64,000 nucleotides of DNA, taken from assembly GCF_014332515.1 (NCBI RefSeq), contig NZ_VFSD01000007.1:62001-126000 (forward strand), in the 5' to 3' direction. The notes under the pieces were generated by a model. The model was not told the origin of the DNA. It saw only the letters and a program-made list of their open reading frames with translations, and made no database searches. Position 1 is the first letter of the stretch. Each line of letters starts with the position of its first letter. Both the position numbers and the translations under genes were made by a program. Source of the DNA: Pontibacter beigongshangensis (GTDB lineage Bacteria; Bacteroidota; Bacteroidia; Cytophagales; Hymenobacteraceae). This document shows, piece by piece, positions 34,842 to 43,026 of this stretch.

Positions 34842-35605
34842 TAGCTTGCTATAATTAATTCAATTTCGTTGTCGTGGAACACTTTCAGGTGCTTGTCGGC
34901 AATACCGGCGTCGGTAATGATGTAGTCGATGAGCGAGAGGGCGCCCAGGCTGGCGAAGGCGCTCTTGCCGATCTTGGTAGAGTCGGCCACCAGGTACGTC
35001 GTCTCGGCCGCGTCGATCATGGCCTTCTTCACCACAATGTCGCTGATGCTGGGGTAGGTCAGCCCCGACTTGAGGGAGAGGCCGGCGGTGGCCAGGAAGA
35101 GCTTCTGCACGTTGATGCCCTTGAAGAAGTCGGCCGCCTTCTGGCCCGTGAGCGAGAGGGTGGGGGGCTTGAACTCGCCGCCGGTCATGATCACCTCGAT
35201 GCCGGGCTCGGCGCCCAGCAGCAGGGCGATGTTGAGGGCGTTGGTAATTACGGTCAGGTGCTTGAAGCCGCGGAGCTTCTTGGCGATCTCGGTGGTGGTG
35301 GAGCCTGAGTCGAGAATGATCGTGTCGCCGCTCTCGATGAAGTCGAGGCACTTGCGGGCGATGAGCTCTTTCTTGTCCATGTTCTCCTTGTTGGCCAGCG
35401 CCACCTCCCTGACTTGGTCCTCGACGTTCTTGAGGAAGGCCCCGCCGTGCTCGCGCACCAGCAGGCCGTCTTTGTCTAATTTCTCCAGGTCCTGGCGAAT
35501 GGTGACCTCGGTGACCTTGAAGAGCTTGGCCAGGTCGATGACCTTGGCCGAACCGTCCTCCTGGAGGAGCTCAAGAATCTTTTCCCTGCGCTGGTTTGCC
35601 ATCAT
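34841..35605 (-). CDS. DeoR-family transcriptional regulator, unusually GC-rich
   Basis: 254 residues. An N-terminal helix-turn-helix (RREKILELLQEDGSAKVIDLAKLF, KVTEVTIRQDLEKLDKDG and VREHGGAFL, about 5-62) precedes a DeoRC sensor domain of phosphosugar-isomerase fold (GDTIILDSGSTTTEIAKKL, about 93-110; TVITNALNIALLL; MTGGEFKPPTLSLTGQKA). DeoR regulators respond to phosphorylated sugars. It is the first gene of the operon and overlaps the isomerase start by one base. Third codon positions are almost all G or C between about 34900 and 35570, clearly more than in the neighbours, which suggests a different origin. Confidence 0.92.
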   Translation of the reverse strand: MMANQRREKILELLQEDGSAKVIDLAKLFKVTEVTIRQDLEKLDKDGLLVREHGGAFLKNVEDQVREVALANKENMDKKELIARKCLDFIESGDTIILDSGSTTTEIAKKLRGFKHLTVITNALNIALLLGAEPGIEVIMTGGEFKPPTLSLTGQKAADFFKGINVQKLFLATAGLSLKSGLTYPSISDIVVKKAMIDAAETTYLVADSTKIGKSAFASLGALSLIDYIITDAGIADKHLKVFHDNEIELIIAS

Positions 35606-36132
35606 AGTCTCTTGTGTTTTTCTGTTTTTATGGAAGCAGACTTAAAATTAATCATTAAAACGATCTGCTGCACAATACCGGTGTACGGAAAGGCTAATAT
35701 AAAAAAATATCTGATTACTTTGTTTTATTTTTTATTTTCTTCGATTAAGACATGTTTCGAAAGTTATTCAGGCTTTCTTAATGGTAGTAACAGGAAGGAA
35801 GGAAGAATGATTTCCGGAAATTTTCATTTATTTTTTTAAGTCATTGAAGTGGTGCGGTTTATAGATAAAGCATGGGCTTGTTCTGTTGCTGGTTAAGCAG
35901 CAATAAATTTAATCGAATTTTAATTTCGTTTTAATCTCGTTTTAACCTAACCCTTTATAAACTCCTCCGTAGAATATTCTGATTTTAATATAAAGTATAT
36001 TTTACCCGCCTTGAGCTTTAAAGATTCTTTCCTGATAGAATACCGCCTGTTTTATGGTCTGGCCATACAGCAGAAAGGCGATAGGCCCCTAAACTAAATT
36101 TCACAACGATTTATTCTGACCATTTTCGCCCT
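35606..36132. other. Divergent spacer between the DeoR operon and the C-methyltransferase gene
   Basis: 527 bp, strongly AT-rich, no gene. It holds three 11-bp direct repeats (35918-35950). TAAAATTA (35643-35650, -7-like on the reverse strand) and TATATTTT (35996-36003, -7-like on the forward strand) have no clear TTTG partner. Confidence 0.5.
35918..35950. promoter_or_regulatory. Three 11-bp direct repeats, candidate DeoR operator
   Basis: TTTTAATTTCG, TTTTAATCTCG and TTTTAACCTAA follow each other without gaps, with a looser AAATTTAATCG just before. An 11-bp period puts each unit on the same face of the helix. TTCGTTTT-type direct repeats are known as DeoR-family operators. Confidence 0.45.
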
Positions 36133-37383
36133 ATGAACTGCCGATTTTGTGAACAGCCACTCTACAATAAATTTGTAGACTTAGTGAACTGCCCCCCTTC
36201 CAACTCCTTTCTTTCCTTTGAGCAGCTAAACCAGCCGGAAATGTATTTTCCGCTCACCATTTACTTTTGCTCGGAGTGCTACCTGGTGCAGGTAGACGAG
36301 TATAAGAAAGCGCAGGAGATTTTTGATAATGAGTATGTGTACTTCTCAAGCTACTCAAAAAGCTGGGTGGCACATGCCAAAAAGTATGTGCACGAGATGA
36401 TAGGCCGGTTTGGTTACGACGAGAAGTCGCAGGTGATCGAGATCGCCTCCAACGACGGTTACCTGTTGCAGCATTTCGTGGAGAAGAATGTGCCGGTGCT
36501 GGGCATTGAGCCCACGCAGAACACGGCCAATGCCGCCACGCTGAAAGGGATTCCTACGATTTCTGAGTACTTTGGCGCCAGCTTTGCCAGGCAGTTGAGC
36601 AACCGCAAGCTGAAGGGCGACCTCATTATCGGGAACAACGTGCTGGCGCACGTGCCGGACATCGACGATTTTGTGGAGGGCCTGAAAGTGGCCCTACGCA
36701 AGAATGGCGTGGTGACCATGGAGTTCCCGCACCTGCTGCGCCTGGTAGAAGACTGCCAGTTCGACACCATTTACCACGAGCACTTCTCCTACCTCTCCTT
36801 CGGCACCGTTAAACGGATATTTGAGGCGCACGCCCTGGAGATGTTCGATGTGCAGGAACTGCCAACCCACGGAGGCTCTCTCCGGATTTTTGCCAAGCAC
36901 AAGAAAGACAAGTCTAAAGAAATCTCGCCAAATGTGCAGGCGCTGCTGGCCAAGGAAGAGGCGGCGGGCATGAACACGCCCGAGTTCTACCAGGATTTCC
37001 AGGCCCGTGTGGACCAGGTGAAGTACAGCTTCCTAAGCTTTTTGATCGAGCAGAAGCAGGCGGGCAAGAAAGTGATCGGGTATGGAGCGGCTGCCAAGGG
37101 AAACACGCTGCTGAACTATGCGGGTATTAAAGGCGACGACCTGGTGCAGTTCGTCGTGGACGCTTCGCCGCACAAGCAGAACAAATTCCTGCCAGGCAGC
37201 CATATTCCGGTGTACGATGCCTCTAAGATTGCAGAATACCAGCCCGATTACGTGATCATCCTCCCCTGGAACCTGAAAGATGAGATCATGGAGCAACTGG
37301 CTTACATTGGGGAGTGGGGCGGCAAGTTTGCTACCTTTATACCTGAAGTAAGGGTTTATGACAGCAGCTTTGCCGAAAAGTAA
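36133..37383 (+). CDS. SAM-dependent NDP-sugar C-methyltransferase-like protein
   Basis: 416 residues in three domains: an N-terminal zinc-binding domain with CRFC at residues 3-6 and CSEC at about 46-49; a Rossmann methyltransferase domain (VIEIASNDGYLLQHF, about 97-111); and a C-terminal domain (GKKVIGYGAAAKGNTLLNYAG, about 310). The motif YHEHFSYLS (about 214-222) holds the Tyr/His catalytic pair described for the NDP-sugar C-3 methyltransferase TcaB9. Such enzymes make branched sugars for surface polysaccharides or antibiotics. No other nucleotide-sugar gene is adjacent; the next gene is a convergent GT61 glycosyltransferase. Exopolysaccharide decoration is likely, but the substrate is unknown. 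A very strong terminator follows. Confidence 0.88.
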   Translation: MNCRFCEQPLYNKFVDLVNCPPSNSFLSFEQLNQPEMYFPLTIYFCSECYLVQVDEYKKAQEIFDNEYVYFSSYSKSWVAHAKKYVHEMIGRFGYDEKSQVIEIASNDGYLLQHFVEKNVPVLGIEPTQNTANAATLKGIPTISEYFGASFARQLSNRKLKGDLIIGNNVLAHVPDIDDFVEGLKVALRKNGVVTMEFPHLLRLVEDCQFDTIYHEHFSYLSFGTVKRIFEAHALEMFDVQELPTHGGSLRIFAKHKKDKSKEISPNVQALLAKEEAAGMNTPEFYQDFQARVDQVKYSFLSFLIEQKQAGKKVIGYGAAAKGNTLLNYAGIKGDDLVQFVVDASPHKQNKFLPGSHIPVYDASKIAEYQPDYVIILPWNLKDEIMEQLAYIGEWGGKFATFIPEVRVYDSSFAEK

Positions 37384-37400
37384 TCTTGCCTTTCCGCTAT

Positions 37401-37447
37401 AAAAAGCACGCGGCATGCTGACAGGTTCAGCATGCCGCGTGCTTTTT
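37401..37447 (+). terminator. Terminator after the C-methyltransferase gene
   Basis: 21-bp perfect stem (AAAAAGCACGCGGCATGCTG.. at 37401-37421 with 37427-37447), 5-nt loop, A-run before and T-run after. Confidence 0.95.
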
Positions 37448-37486
37448 CAGTGGGCCTTTGGGAAGATGCTTTGCGTGGTAAAGCGC

Positions 37487-37518
37487 AATTATTTGAATGA
37501 AAATGGCCTTCCGGAGGC
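37487..37518 (+). repeat. Dispersed repeat, copy 16
   Basis: AATTATTTGAATGAAAATG then GCCTTCCGGAGGC. Confidence 0.8.
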
Positions 37519-37684
37519 AGGACAGCGACACGAGATAAAGGACACAAGCCGCAAGACTTTCTTCTGTAACCGGACATCAGTTTGCAAGTCGTTGATGACT
37601 GCTTGTTATAGGCCGACCACTTTGGGAGGTTCGCCTAGACCGTTCATCTTCCAAATCCTGAAACAACCCTTCAGCAATCAACAA

Positions 37685-37752
37685 CAATCCCGAATTATTT
37701 GAATGAAAAAGGCCTTCCAGAAGGCCTTTTTCATTCAAATAATTCGGGATTG
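37685..37752. repeat. Double dispersed repeat fused into a perfect 33-bp inverted repeat, copy 17
   Basis: Left arm 37685-37717 (CAATCCCGAATTATTTGAAT... GGCCTTC) and right arm 37720-37752 are fully complementary, separated by only CA. The heads and half-cores of two repeat units meet head to head. The symmetry also extends about 7 bp outside the units into CAATCCCG. It lies 48 bp beyond the GT61 stop, and the T-run orientation would allow it to end transcription from either side. Confidence 0.9.
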
Positions 37753-37796
37753 TCCGTGGCTGGCTTTAACTTGATCGCTGCTAAGTGAGGCCGCAA

Positions 37797-39041
37797 TCAG
37801 CTTACTGCCTCGGTAAGCTTTGGCAGTGGTGAGTCGGGTTTCTCAGCCAGCTCGTTGAGCAGGTCCAGCACCTTGTCTATTTCCACTTCCACGTCCTCGC
37901 GCTGCCCTTGGCCCGCATCCTCGATACCCTCGTCGCCTTTGCAGATGAGGTAATGGTAGTCCAGGTTTATCTTTTGGGCGATGTTGAAGAACGGCAGCAG
38001 CATGAACCCTTTGTTAAAGACCTCGATGGCGGTGGTGCCTGGTTTGCAGAAAATGTAATTGATCAGGCCGGCACCGCTGGCTCCCAGCACCACCTTTGCG
38101 TTAGAGAACAGCTTAATTTTTTGCCTGATATTCAGCTTGCTCGAAACAATGGTTTTAAAGCCGTAGGGTTCCAGTCGCCCAATTAGTTCTTCCTCGTTGA
38201 GCACCCGCCTGATGCTGGAGTCGCTGCGGGCAATGTAGATAAACGGAGCTTCCTCCACCAGCACATCCTCGGCCGTTGCCAGCGGCGCAAAAGCCTCCTG
38301 TAAATAGTCGCACAGCCAGTCCGGCATCAGGGTGTAGTTGCCGCGGGGAGCTGTGGAGGCGATCACCCTGTCCGCTGCGACATGCGGGTGCTCATCTCCG
38401 GCGATCAGCTTTGCAGTTGGTATGCCCAAGAGTTCGAGCGTCTCCCGTTGGTAATCGTAGCGCAGGCTCGGGACCAGAAACCAGTCGACCTGATCGTATA
38501 AACCGCTCTTTTGGAGCAGGTGCAGCCGGGGGAGTACATCCATAAACCAGTGGCTGATGTTGTTGAGGCCCGCGCCACCCGTGAGCAGCGAGAAAACAGT
38601 GCCCGCCAGGCGGGTGGGAGGGCTGAAAAACCGTTGTTGAAATATGTTGTTGTATGCCGGCCCTGCAGCGATCCCACCATCCCGAAGGCTGAGCGACACA
38701 TTCTCCACTACCTTGTTGTGTTGGGTAATAAGGGCCACGCTGCTTTCATTATCGGTGTATAGCCGGCCATTCGGAAGCTCCACCACCACATAATCGGTAA
38801 CCACTTTTCGTTCCGGCTTCCAGTAGGCCGGGCAGGCATCGAAGAGCTGCTCCGGAATGTCCATGGTGGAAACAAGCGCCGGGTAGATGTGGTGCACCAC
38901 CTCACCTGTGTTGCCTCCCTGGCCGGCCTCCTGCAGTGTATACACACCTGTGGGTTTGTAGCGCAGGTTGTAAGGGAGTATTCGTTTGCCAATCTTCTTT
39001 AGCCGCTTCAAGGCTTTGCGGTAGAGTACACTTGCTTTCAT
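37797..39041 (-). CDS. Glycosyltransferase family 61 protein
   Basis: 414 residues, no signal peptide, basic N-terminus. GT61 (DUF563) features: NNISHWFMDVLPRLHLL (about 160-176), YIARSDSSIRRVLNEEEL (about 270-287), KIKLFSNAKVVLGASGAGLINYIFCKPGTT-type stretch (about 308-336) and a final acidic tail. These enzymes transfer sugars in polysaccharide or glycoprotein synthesis. With the C-methyltransferase it may serve a surface polysaccharide, though the two genes are convergent and separately transcribed. Donor and acceptor unknown. Confidence 0.87.
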   Translation of the reverse strand: MKASVLYRKALKRLKKIGKRILPYNLRYKPTGVYTLQEAGQGGNTGEVVHHIYPALVSTMDIPEQLFDACPAYWKPERKVVTDYVVVELPNGRLYTDNESSVALITQHNKVVENVSLSLRDGGIAAGPAYNNIFQQRFFSPPTRLAGTVFSLLTGGAGLNNISHWFMDVLPRLHLLQKSGLYDQVDWFLVPSLRYDYQRETLELLGIPTAKLIAGDEHPHVAADRVIASTAPRGNYTLMPDWLCDYLQEAFAPLATAEDVLVEEAPFIYIARSDSSIRRVLNEEELIGRLEPYGFKTIVSSKLNIRQKIKLFSNAKVVLGASGAGLINYIFCKPGTTAIEVFNKGFMLLPFFNIAQKINLDYHYLICKGDEGIEDAGQGQREDVEVEIDKVLDLLNELAEKPDSPLPKLTEAVS

Positions 39042-39521
39042 CGTGTCATGATTTCAGAATAGGTTCAAGGGATGAGGAGTTTTATAGTCCGGGTCTGTTC
39101 TGCATGCTACAGGAAGAGCATAGTTCAAATATTATGGGAGTGACAGCCGAATATGCCGTAAACGATATTTTACCCGGAAGGTTAGTAAGAAAAGCATCTG
39201 TATTTCGGAGGTGCGGCAGGGGACGATGGTGAAGCCTCAGGCGCCCCTAAAAAAGCCATTTGCTGTGCTAAAGCAGGGCATATGCCGGCCAGGTGGATGA
39301 ATTGTGTATCTAAATTTCACAAAGCTAACTAATATTCGTAATCATTTTTTATCTTACGCGCAGATGGGGGCCGTCAGGTTGTATGGTGAGATTGATCCCG
39401 CATTCTGGCATGCTTACCAGAACACCTGCCATAAACATAGTCAACTCCCTCATAGTCTAGTTAGGTAGCTCTGTTTGTTTAAAAGGGAGTCATGTCTTAG
39501 AACCCAGAAATAAAATAGCTT
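39042..39521. other. Intergenic region upstream of GT61 and PL10 genes
   Basis: 480 bp between divergent genes. No repeat copy and no gene. I see no convincing -33/-7 pair; TAAATTTC (about 39311) is only -7-like. Confidence 0.5.
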
Positions 39522-40847
39522 ATGATTTTAAAAGAACTTCAGAGCATGTTCCAATCGGTCTGCGGATTTGTGTTTCGCAGCGGGCGGTCTGTTACAAATC
39601 GACGTTTGAGTTCTGAGCCTGCACTTACGGCGGCAGGGGGAGTTCGGCTTATAGATAGTAAAGTTTCCGGTGTTATCGAGCGCCCTTTTCGCTTTTTGCC
39701 CCTGGCAGCCAGATCAGGGTCGTTTTGCCTGGTGGTCGCGCTAGGGCTGGCAGGCTGTGCAGGAGGAACCAATATGGCGGCCACCGATACCGCCACTAAG
39801 CACTCCGAAACAGTGATGGCTGCCGATCCTGTTAGGTGGAGCCAGGCATTGGAGCAGGAGCCGGACTGGTACTCCGGGGCTGAGGCTGTCCGCATAGCCG
39901 ACAATGTGCTTCTTTATCAGAATCAGAATGGCGGCTGGCTAAAGAACATAGACATGGCCAAAGTGCTCAGTGAGCCCGAGAAAGCGCACCTGAAGGCAGA
40001 GCAGGCAAATGCAGACGCACAAACAACCATCGATAACCGAGCCACCTTTACACAAATGGAGTACCTGCTGCGGGTGTATAAGGCAACAGGTCAGGAAAAG
40101 TTCAAGAAAGGGTTTATGCGCGGCCTGGACTACCTGCTCGATGCGCAGTATGAGGATGGGGGCTGGGCCCAGTTTTATCCCATCCGGAAAGGATACTACG
40201 AGCACATTACTTTTAACGATGGTGCCATGATGGGCGTGATGCGCCTGCTGCGCGATGTGTCGGAGGGCAAAGGCGCCTATGCCGTTGTTGATACGGAACG
40301 CAGGCAGAAGGCAGCAAGCGCCATTGGCAAAGGGTTGAATATCATACTCAGGACACAGATAAAAGTAGACGGAAGGCTTACTGCCTGGTGCGCACAGTAC
40401 GACCGCCATACCTTAACCCCGGCAAAAGCGCGGGCATACGAACTGCCGTCCATTAGCGGAAGCGAGAGTGTGGGCATTGTGAAGTACCTGATGGAGATCG
40501 AGAACCCTAGTCCGGAAGTGATCCGTGCAGTGGAAGGTGCTGTGGCCTGGTTTGAGCAGGCGAAGTTAACCGGCTTGCGGCTGGAGAGGAAAAAAGATAC
40601 GGCCCTGTACAAAGGGTATGATGTGGTGGTGGTGAATGATCCTGGCGCATCACCGCTCTGGGCACGCTTTTATGAGATCGGCACCAACCGCCCTATTTTC
40701 GTAGGCCGCGACGGCATTATCCGCGACCATCTGTCGGAGATAGAGCAGGAGCGGCGCGCCGGCTATAGCTGGTATGTAAACAGCCCGCAAGCTTTGCTGG
40801 AGAAGAGCTACCCACAATGGAAGCAGAAATGGGCGTCGCGACAGTAA
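39522..40847 (+). CDS. Pectate lyase, PL10 family, lipoprotein
   Basis: 441 residues. The PL10 catalytic domain covers about 105-440: ADNVLLYQNQNGGWLKNIDM, TIDNRATFTQMEYLLRVY, GLDYLLDAQYEDGGWAQFYP, HITFNDGAMMGVMRLLRDV and a C-terminal RAGYSWY..P. A lipobox sits at LGLAGCAGG (Cys about 84), far later than usual. The residues before it (FRFLPLAARSGSFCLVVALG) form the real hydrophobic signal, so the first 55 or so residues are surplus. No Met lies between residue 9 and the signal, so either a non-ATG start is used or the leader is long. It cleaves polygalacturonate by beta-elimination. The DUF1593 gene follows after 74 bp. Confidence 0.9.
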   Translation: MILKELQSMFQSVCGFVFRSGRSVTNRRLSSEPALTAAGGVRLIDSKVSGVIERPFRFLPLAARSGSFCLVVALGLAGCAGGTNMAATDTATKHSETVMAADPVRWSQALEQEPDWYSGAEAVRIADNVLLYQNQNGGWLKNIDMAKVLSEPEKAHLKAEQANADAQTTIDNRATFTQMEYLLRVYKATGQEKFKKGFMRGLDYLLDAQYEDGGWAQFYPIRKGYYEHITFNDGAMMGVMRLLRDVSEGKGAYAVVDTERRQKAASAIGKGLNIILRTQIKVDGRLTAWCAQYDRHTLTPAKARAYELPSISGSESVGIVKYLMEIENPSPEVIRAVEGAVAWFEQAKLTGLRLERKKDTALYKGYDVVVVNDPGASPLWARFYEIGTNRPIFVGRDGIIRDHLSEIEQERRAGYSWYVNSPQALLEKSYPQWKQKWASRQ

Positions 40848-40921
40848 ACGGGCACGTCTCCCTGAAATTGCCCCATCCTATCCGGCTGCTCTCCTAATTA
40901 AAGTATGTAGAAAGCAATTTT

Positions 40922-42388
40922 ATGAACCACGAGCGACTTTCCGTGATGCTGTTTCCTTTTGTGCCACCTGCTTCGCGCGCTTTCGCTGTCATATTTCTGC
41001 TGGTTCTCCCGGCTTTGGCACCTGCCTTGGCGCAGGACCAGGAGAACAGCCAAAAGCCAAGGGTACTGGTGCTGACGGACATTGAGAACGAACCGGACGA
41101 TGCCCAATCTCTGGTGCGCTTCCTGACCTATGCCAACCAGTGGGATGTAGAAGGGCTGGTAGCCACCACCTCCGTGCATCAGAAAGATAAGCTGGCAACG
41201 TGGCGGATAAAGGAAATCGTGACCGCCTATGGCAAGGTGCGGGATAACCTGCTGGTGCACGAAAAAGGATTTCCTGAAACAGATTACCTGTTTAGCGTCA
41301 TCAAAGAAGGCTACAAGGGGTTTGGCATGGATGCGGTAGGGTCGGGCAAAGACTCGGAAGGCTCCGACTGGCTTATCTCAACCGTAGACAAGGAGGATGA
41401 ACGGCCGGTGTGGGTGCTGGTGTGGGGCGGCCCGAACTGCCTGGCGCAGGCCCTGTGGAAAGTGCGGATGACACGCTCCCCCAGAGAACTGGATAAATTC
41501 GTTTCCAAGCTCAGGGTATACACCATCTCCGATCAGGATGATTCGGGTCCCTGGCTCCGGAAAACATTTCCGGGCCTGTTTTACATTGCCAGCCCTGGCT
41601 ACCATGCTAAAGGAGGCTATCATCATGCCACCTGGACCGGCATAAGCGGCGACAAGTTCCACGGTCGTTTCTCAGGACCAGACTTCAGCCTGGTGGACAA
41701 CCCCTGGCTCGACAAGCACATCCGCAAACAAGGTCCGCTTGGTGCGGAGTACCCACATACCGAATTCCTGATGGAAGGTGATTCTCCCTCTTTTTTGTAT
41801 CTGGTAGATAACGGCTTAGGCAACTCCGAGCATCCGAACTATGGCAGTTGGGGCGGCAGGTACGAGTATTACACACCCAGGGAGCAGCCCTGGTTCTACG
41901 AGCCCGAAACAAGGCCTTTCTGGGCCAGTGCCGAGGATGAGGCCAAAGGGGTAGACGGTAATTTTCAGACGAGCAACAAGGCTACGATCTGGCGGTGGCG
42001 CCAGGCCTACCAAAATGATTTTGCGGCACGGATTGCCTGGTCCGTTCAGCCTGCTTACCACAAGGCAAACCATCCTCCGGTTGCCAGGCTAAGTCACCCG
42101 AACGAGTTAAAAGCAAAAAGTGGCGAAGAGGTGATACTAAGTGCCGAAAAGTCGACAGACCCTGACGGGAACAAGCTTTCCTATGAGTGGATGCAGTATA
42201 GAGAAGCCGGCACCTATACCTTCAAAGATTTAATCCCGATTAGAGGTGGCCAACATGCCAGAGCGTCGTTTGTAGCCCCAAAAGTAACCAAGCCTGAAAC
42301 AATCCATTTTGTAGTGGCCGTGACCGACAACGGAAAACCAGCCCTGACACGTTACCAGCGGGTAATGGTGGTGGTGTATCCGGAATGA
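40922..42388 (+). CDS. DUF1593 (nucleoside hydrolase-like) secreted protein
   Basis: 488 residues with a signal peptide (PALAPALAQ, about 34-39). The domain starts [24 protein letters not shown] (about 47-68), which resembles the Asp cluster that binds calcium in nucleoside hydrolases, followed by [16 protein letters not shown] and [18 protein letters not shown]. The last 110 residues form a beta-rich domain of DUF1593-associated type ([22 protein letters not shown]). The fold suggests hydrolysis of an N- or O-glycosidic bond, but the periplasmic location and pectin setting suggest a carbohydrate substrate. No activity is known to me. It is probably co-transcribed with PL10. Confidence 0.85.
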   Translation: MNHERLSVMLFPFVPPASRAFAVIFLLVLPALAPALAQDQENSQKPRVLVLTDIENEPDDAQSLVRFLTYANQWDVEGLVATTSVHQKDKLATWRIKEIVTAYGKVRDNLLVHEKGFPETDYLFSVIKEGYKGFGMDAVGSGKDSEGSDWLISTVDKEDERPVWVLVWGGPNCLAQALWKVRMTRSPRELDKFVSKLRVYTISDQDDSGPWLRKTFPGLFYIASPGYHAKGGYHHATWTGISGDKFHGRFSGPDFSLVDNPWLDKHIRKQGPLGAEYPHTEFLMEGDSPSFLYLVDNGLGNSEHPNYGSWGGRYEYYTPREQPWFYEPETRPFWASAEDEAKGVDGNFQTSNKATIWRWRQAYQNDFAARIAWSVQPAYHKANHPPVARLSHPNELKAKSGEEVILSAEKSTDPDGNKLSYEWMQYREAGTYTFKDLIPIRGGQHARASFVAPKVTKPETIHFVVAVTDNGKPALTRYQRVMVVVYPE

Positions 42389-42450
42389 AGCTGCTGGTCC
42401 GAAGGGTTCCCTGGCAGTTATTCAGGGGTAGATGGCACCGGCATCAGGAA

Positions 42451-42483
42451 AGCCTCTGGAAGGCCATTTTCATTTAAATAATT
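42451..42483 (-). repeat. Dispersed repeat, copy 18
   Basis: AGCCTCTGGAAGGCC core, ATTTTCATTTAAATAATT head. Confidence 0.75.
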
Positions 42484-42511
42484 GCTCCTGTACCCATAGG
42501 GCAACTGCAGG

Positions 42512-42642
42512 GAGAGAAACTTGGTCGCGTGTTCCCTCTTATTTTTAATTTCTTCAAGTCGTGGTACGTGACCTCGGTGACTCTAAATGCTTGGCCAGTT
42601 GATATCCTCAGCGGCACCATCTTCATTTAGCAATTTGAGAAT
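42512..42642 (-). pseudogene. Relic of a DeoR-family regulator gene (N-terminal part)
   Basis: On the reverse strand ILKLLNEDGAAED, then AFRVTEVTYHDLKKL in a second frame, then REHATKFL in a third. These align in order with ILELLQEDGSAKV, LFKVTEVTIRQDLEKL and VREHGGAFL of the intact DeoR protein encoded at 34841-35605. At least two frameshifts and a deletion of about seven residues separate the pieces. The DNA is AT-richer than the intact gene, as expected for old neutral decay. No sensor domain is left. Confidence 0.75.
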
Positions 42643-42993
42643 CTACTTCCTAGCTGGTTTTTCAGCGAGCCTGCATGCTGTTATCCTCTACCAGTTAGAA
42701 TCTCTATAGTTAAACTGCAAAAAATATGGCTACACTGGTTCTAATAATAAACTTATCATTTAGCTTTGAACTTTCTTCGTTTTATCAAATATTCTTGTTG
42801 ATCCGAGCTTAATGGATAAAGAGGAGGAAAAATATCGAAAAAATAATTTCCGTTATTTTTCTTTTGTTTTCTTTTTATTTTGCTATACTTGTATTTCATA
42901 TAGCAACCTAGCCTGGTTGCCTGCCATACTCATCAGTGCCCTGCCTTTATATTTTCTCATGGTAGGGAGCAACAGAAGCACCAGCAGGAGCAG

Positions 42994-43026
42994 TCCTGTG
43001 GAAAGGCCTTTTTCATTAGAATAATT
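42994..43026 (-). repeat. Dispersed repeat, copy 19
   Basis: TCCTGTGGAAAGGCC then a T-run and CATTAGAATAATT. Preceded by CAG-rich DNA (ACCAGCAGGAGCAG). Confidence 0.75.

Noticed and set aside
34860..35351. Overlapping open frames on both strands inside the DeoR gene
   Set aside because: A by-product of the very high GC in this gene. Only the DeoR frame has helix-turn-helix and sensor motifs.
42812..43024. 70-codon hydrophobic open frame
   Set aside because: It has a plausible membrane segment, but its last codons are made of a dispersed-repeat copy and no relative is recognised. Too weak to call as a gene.
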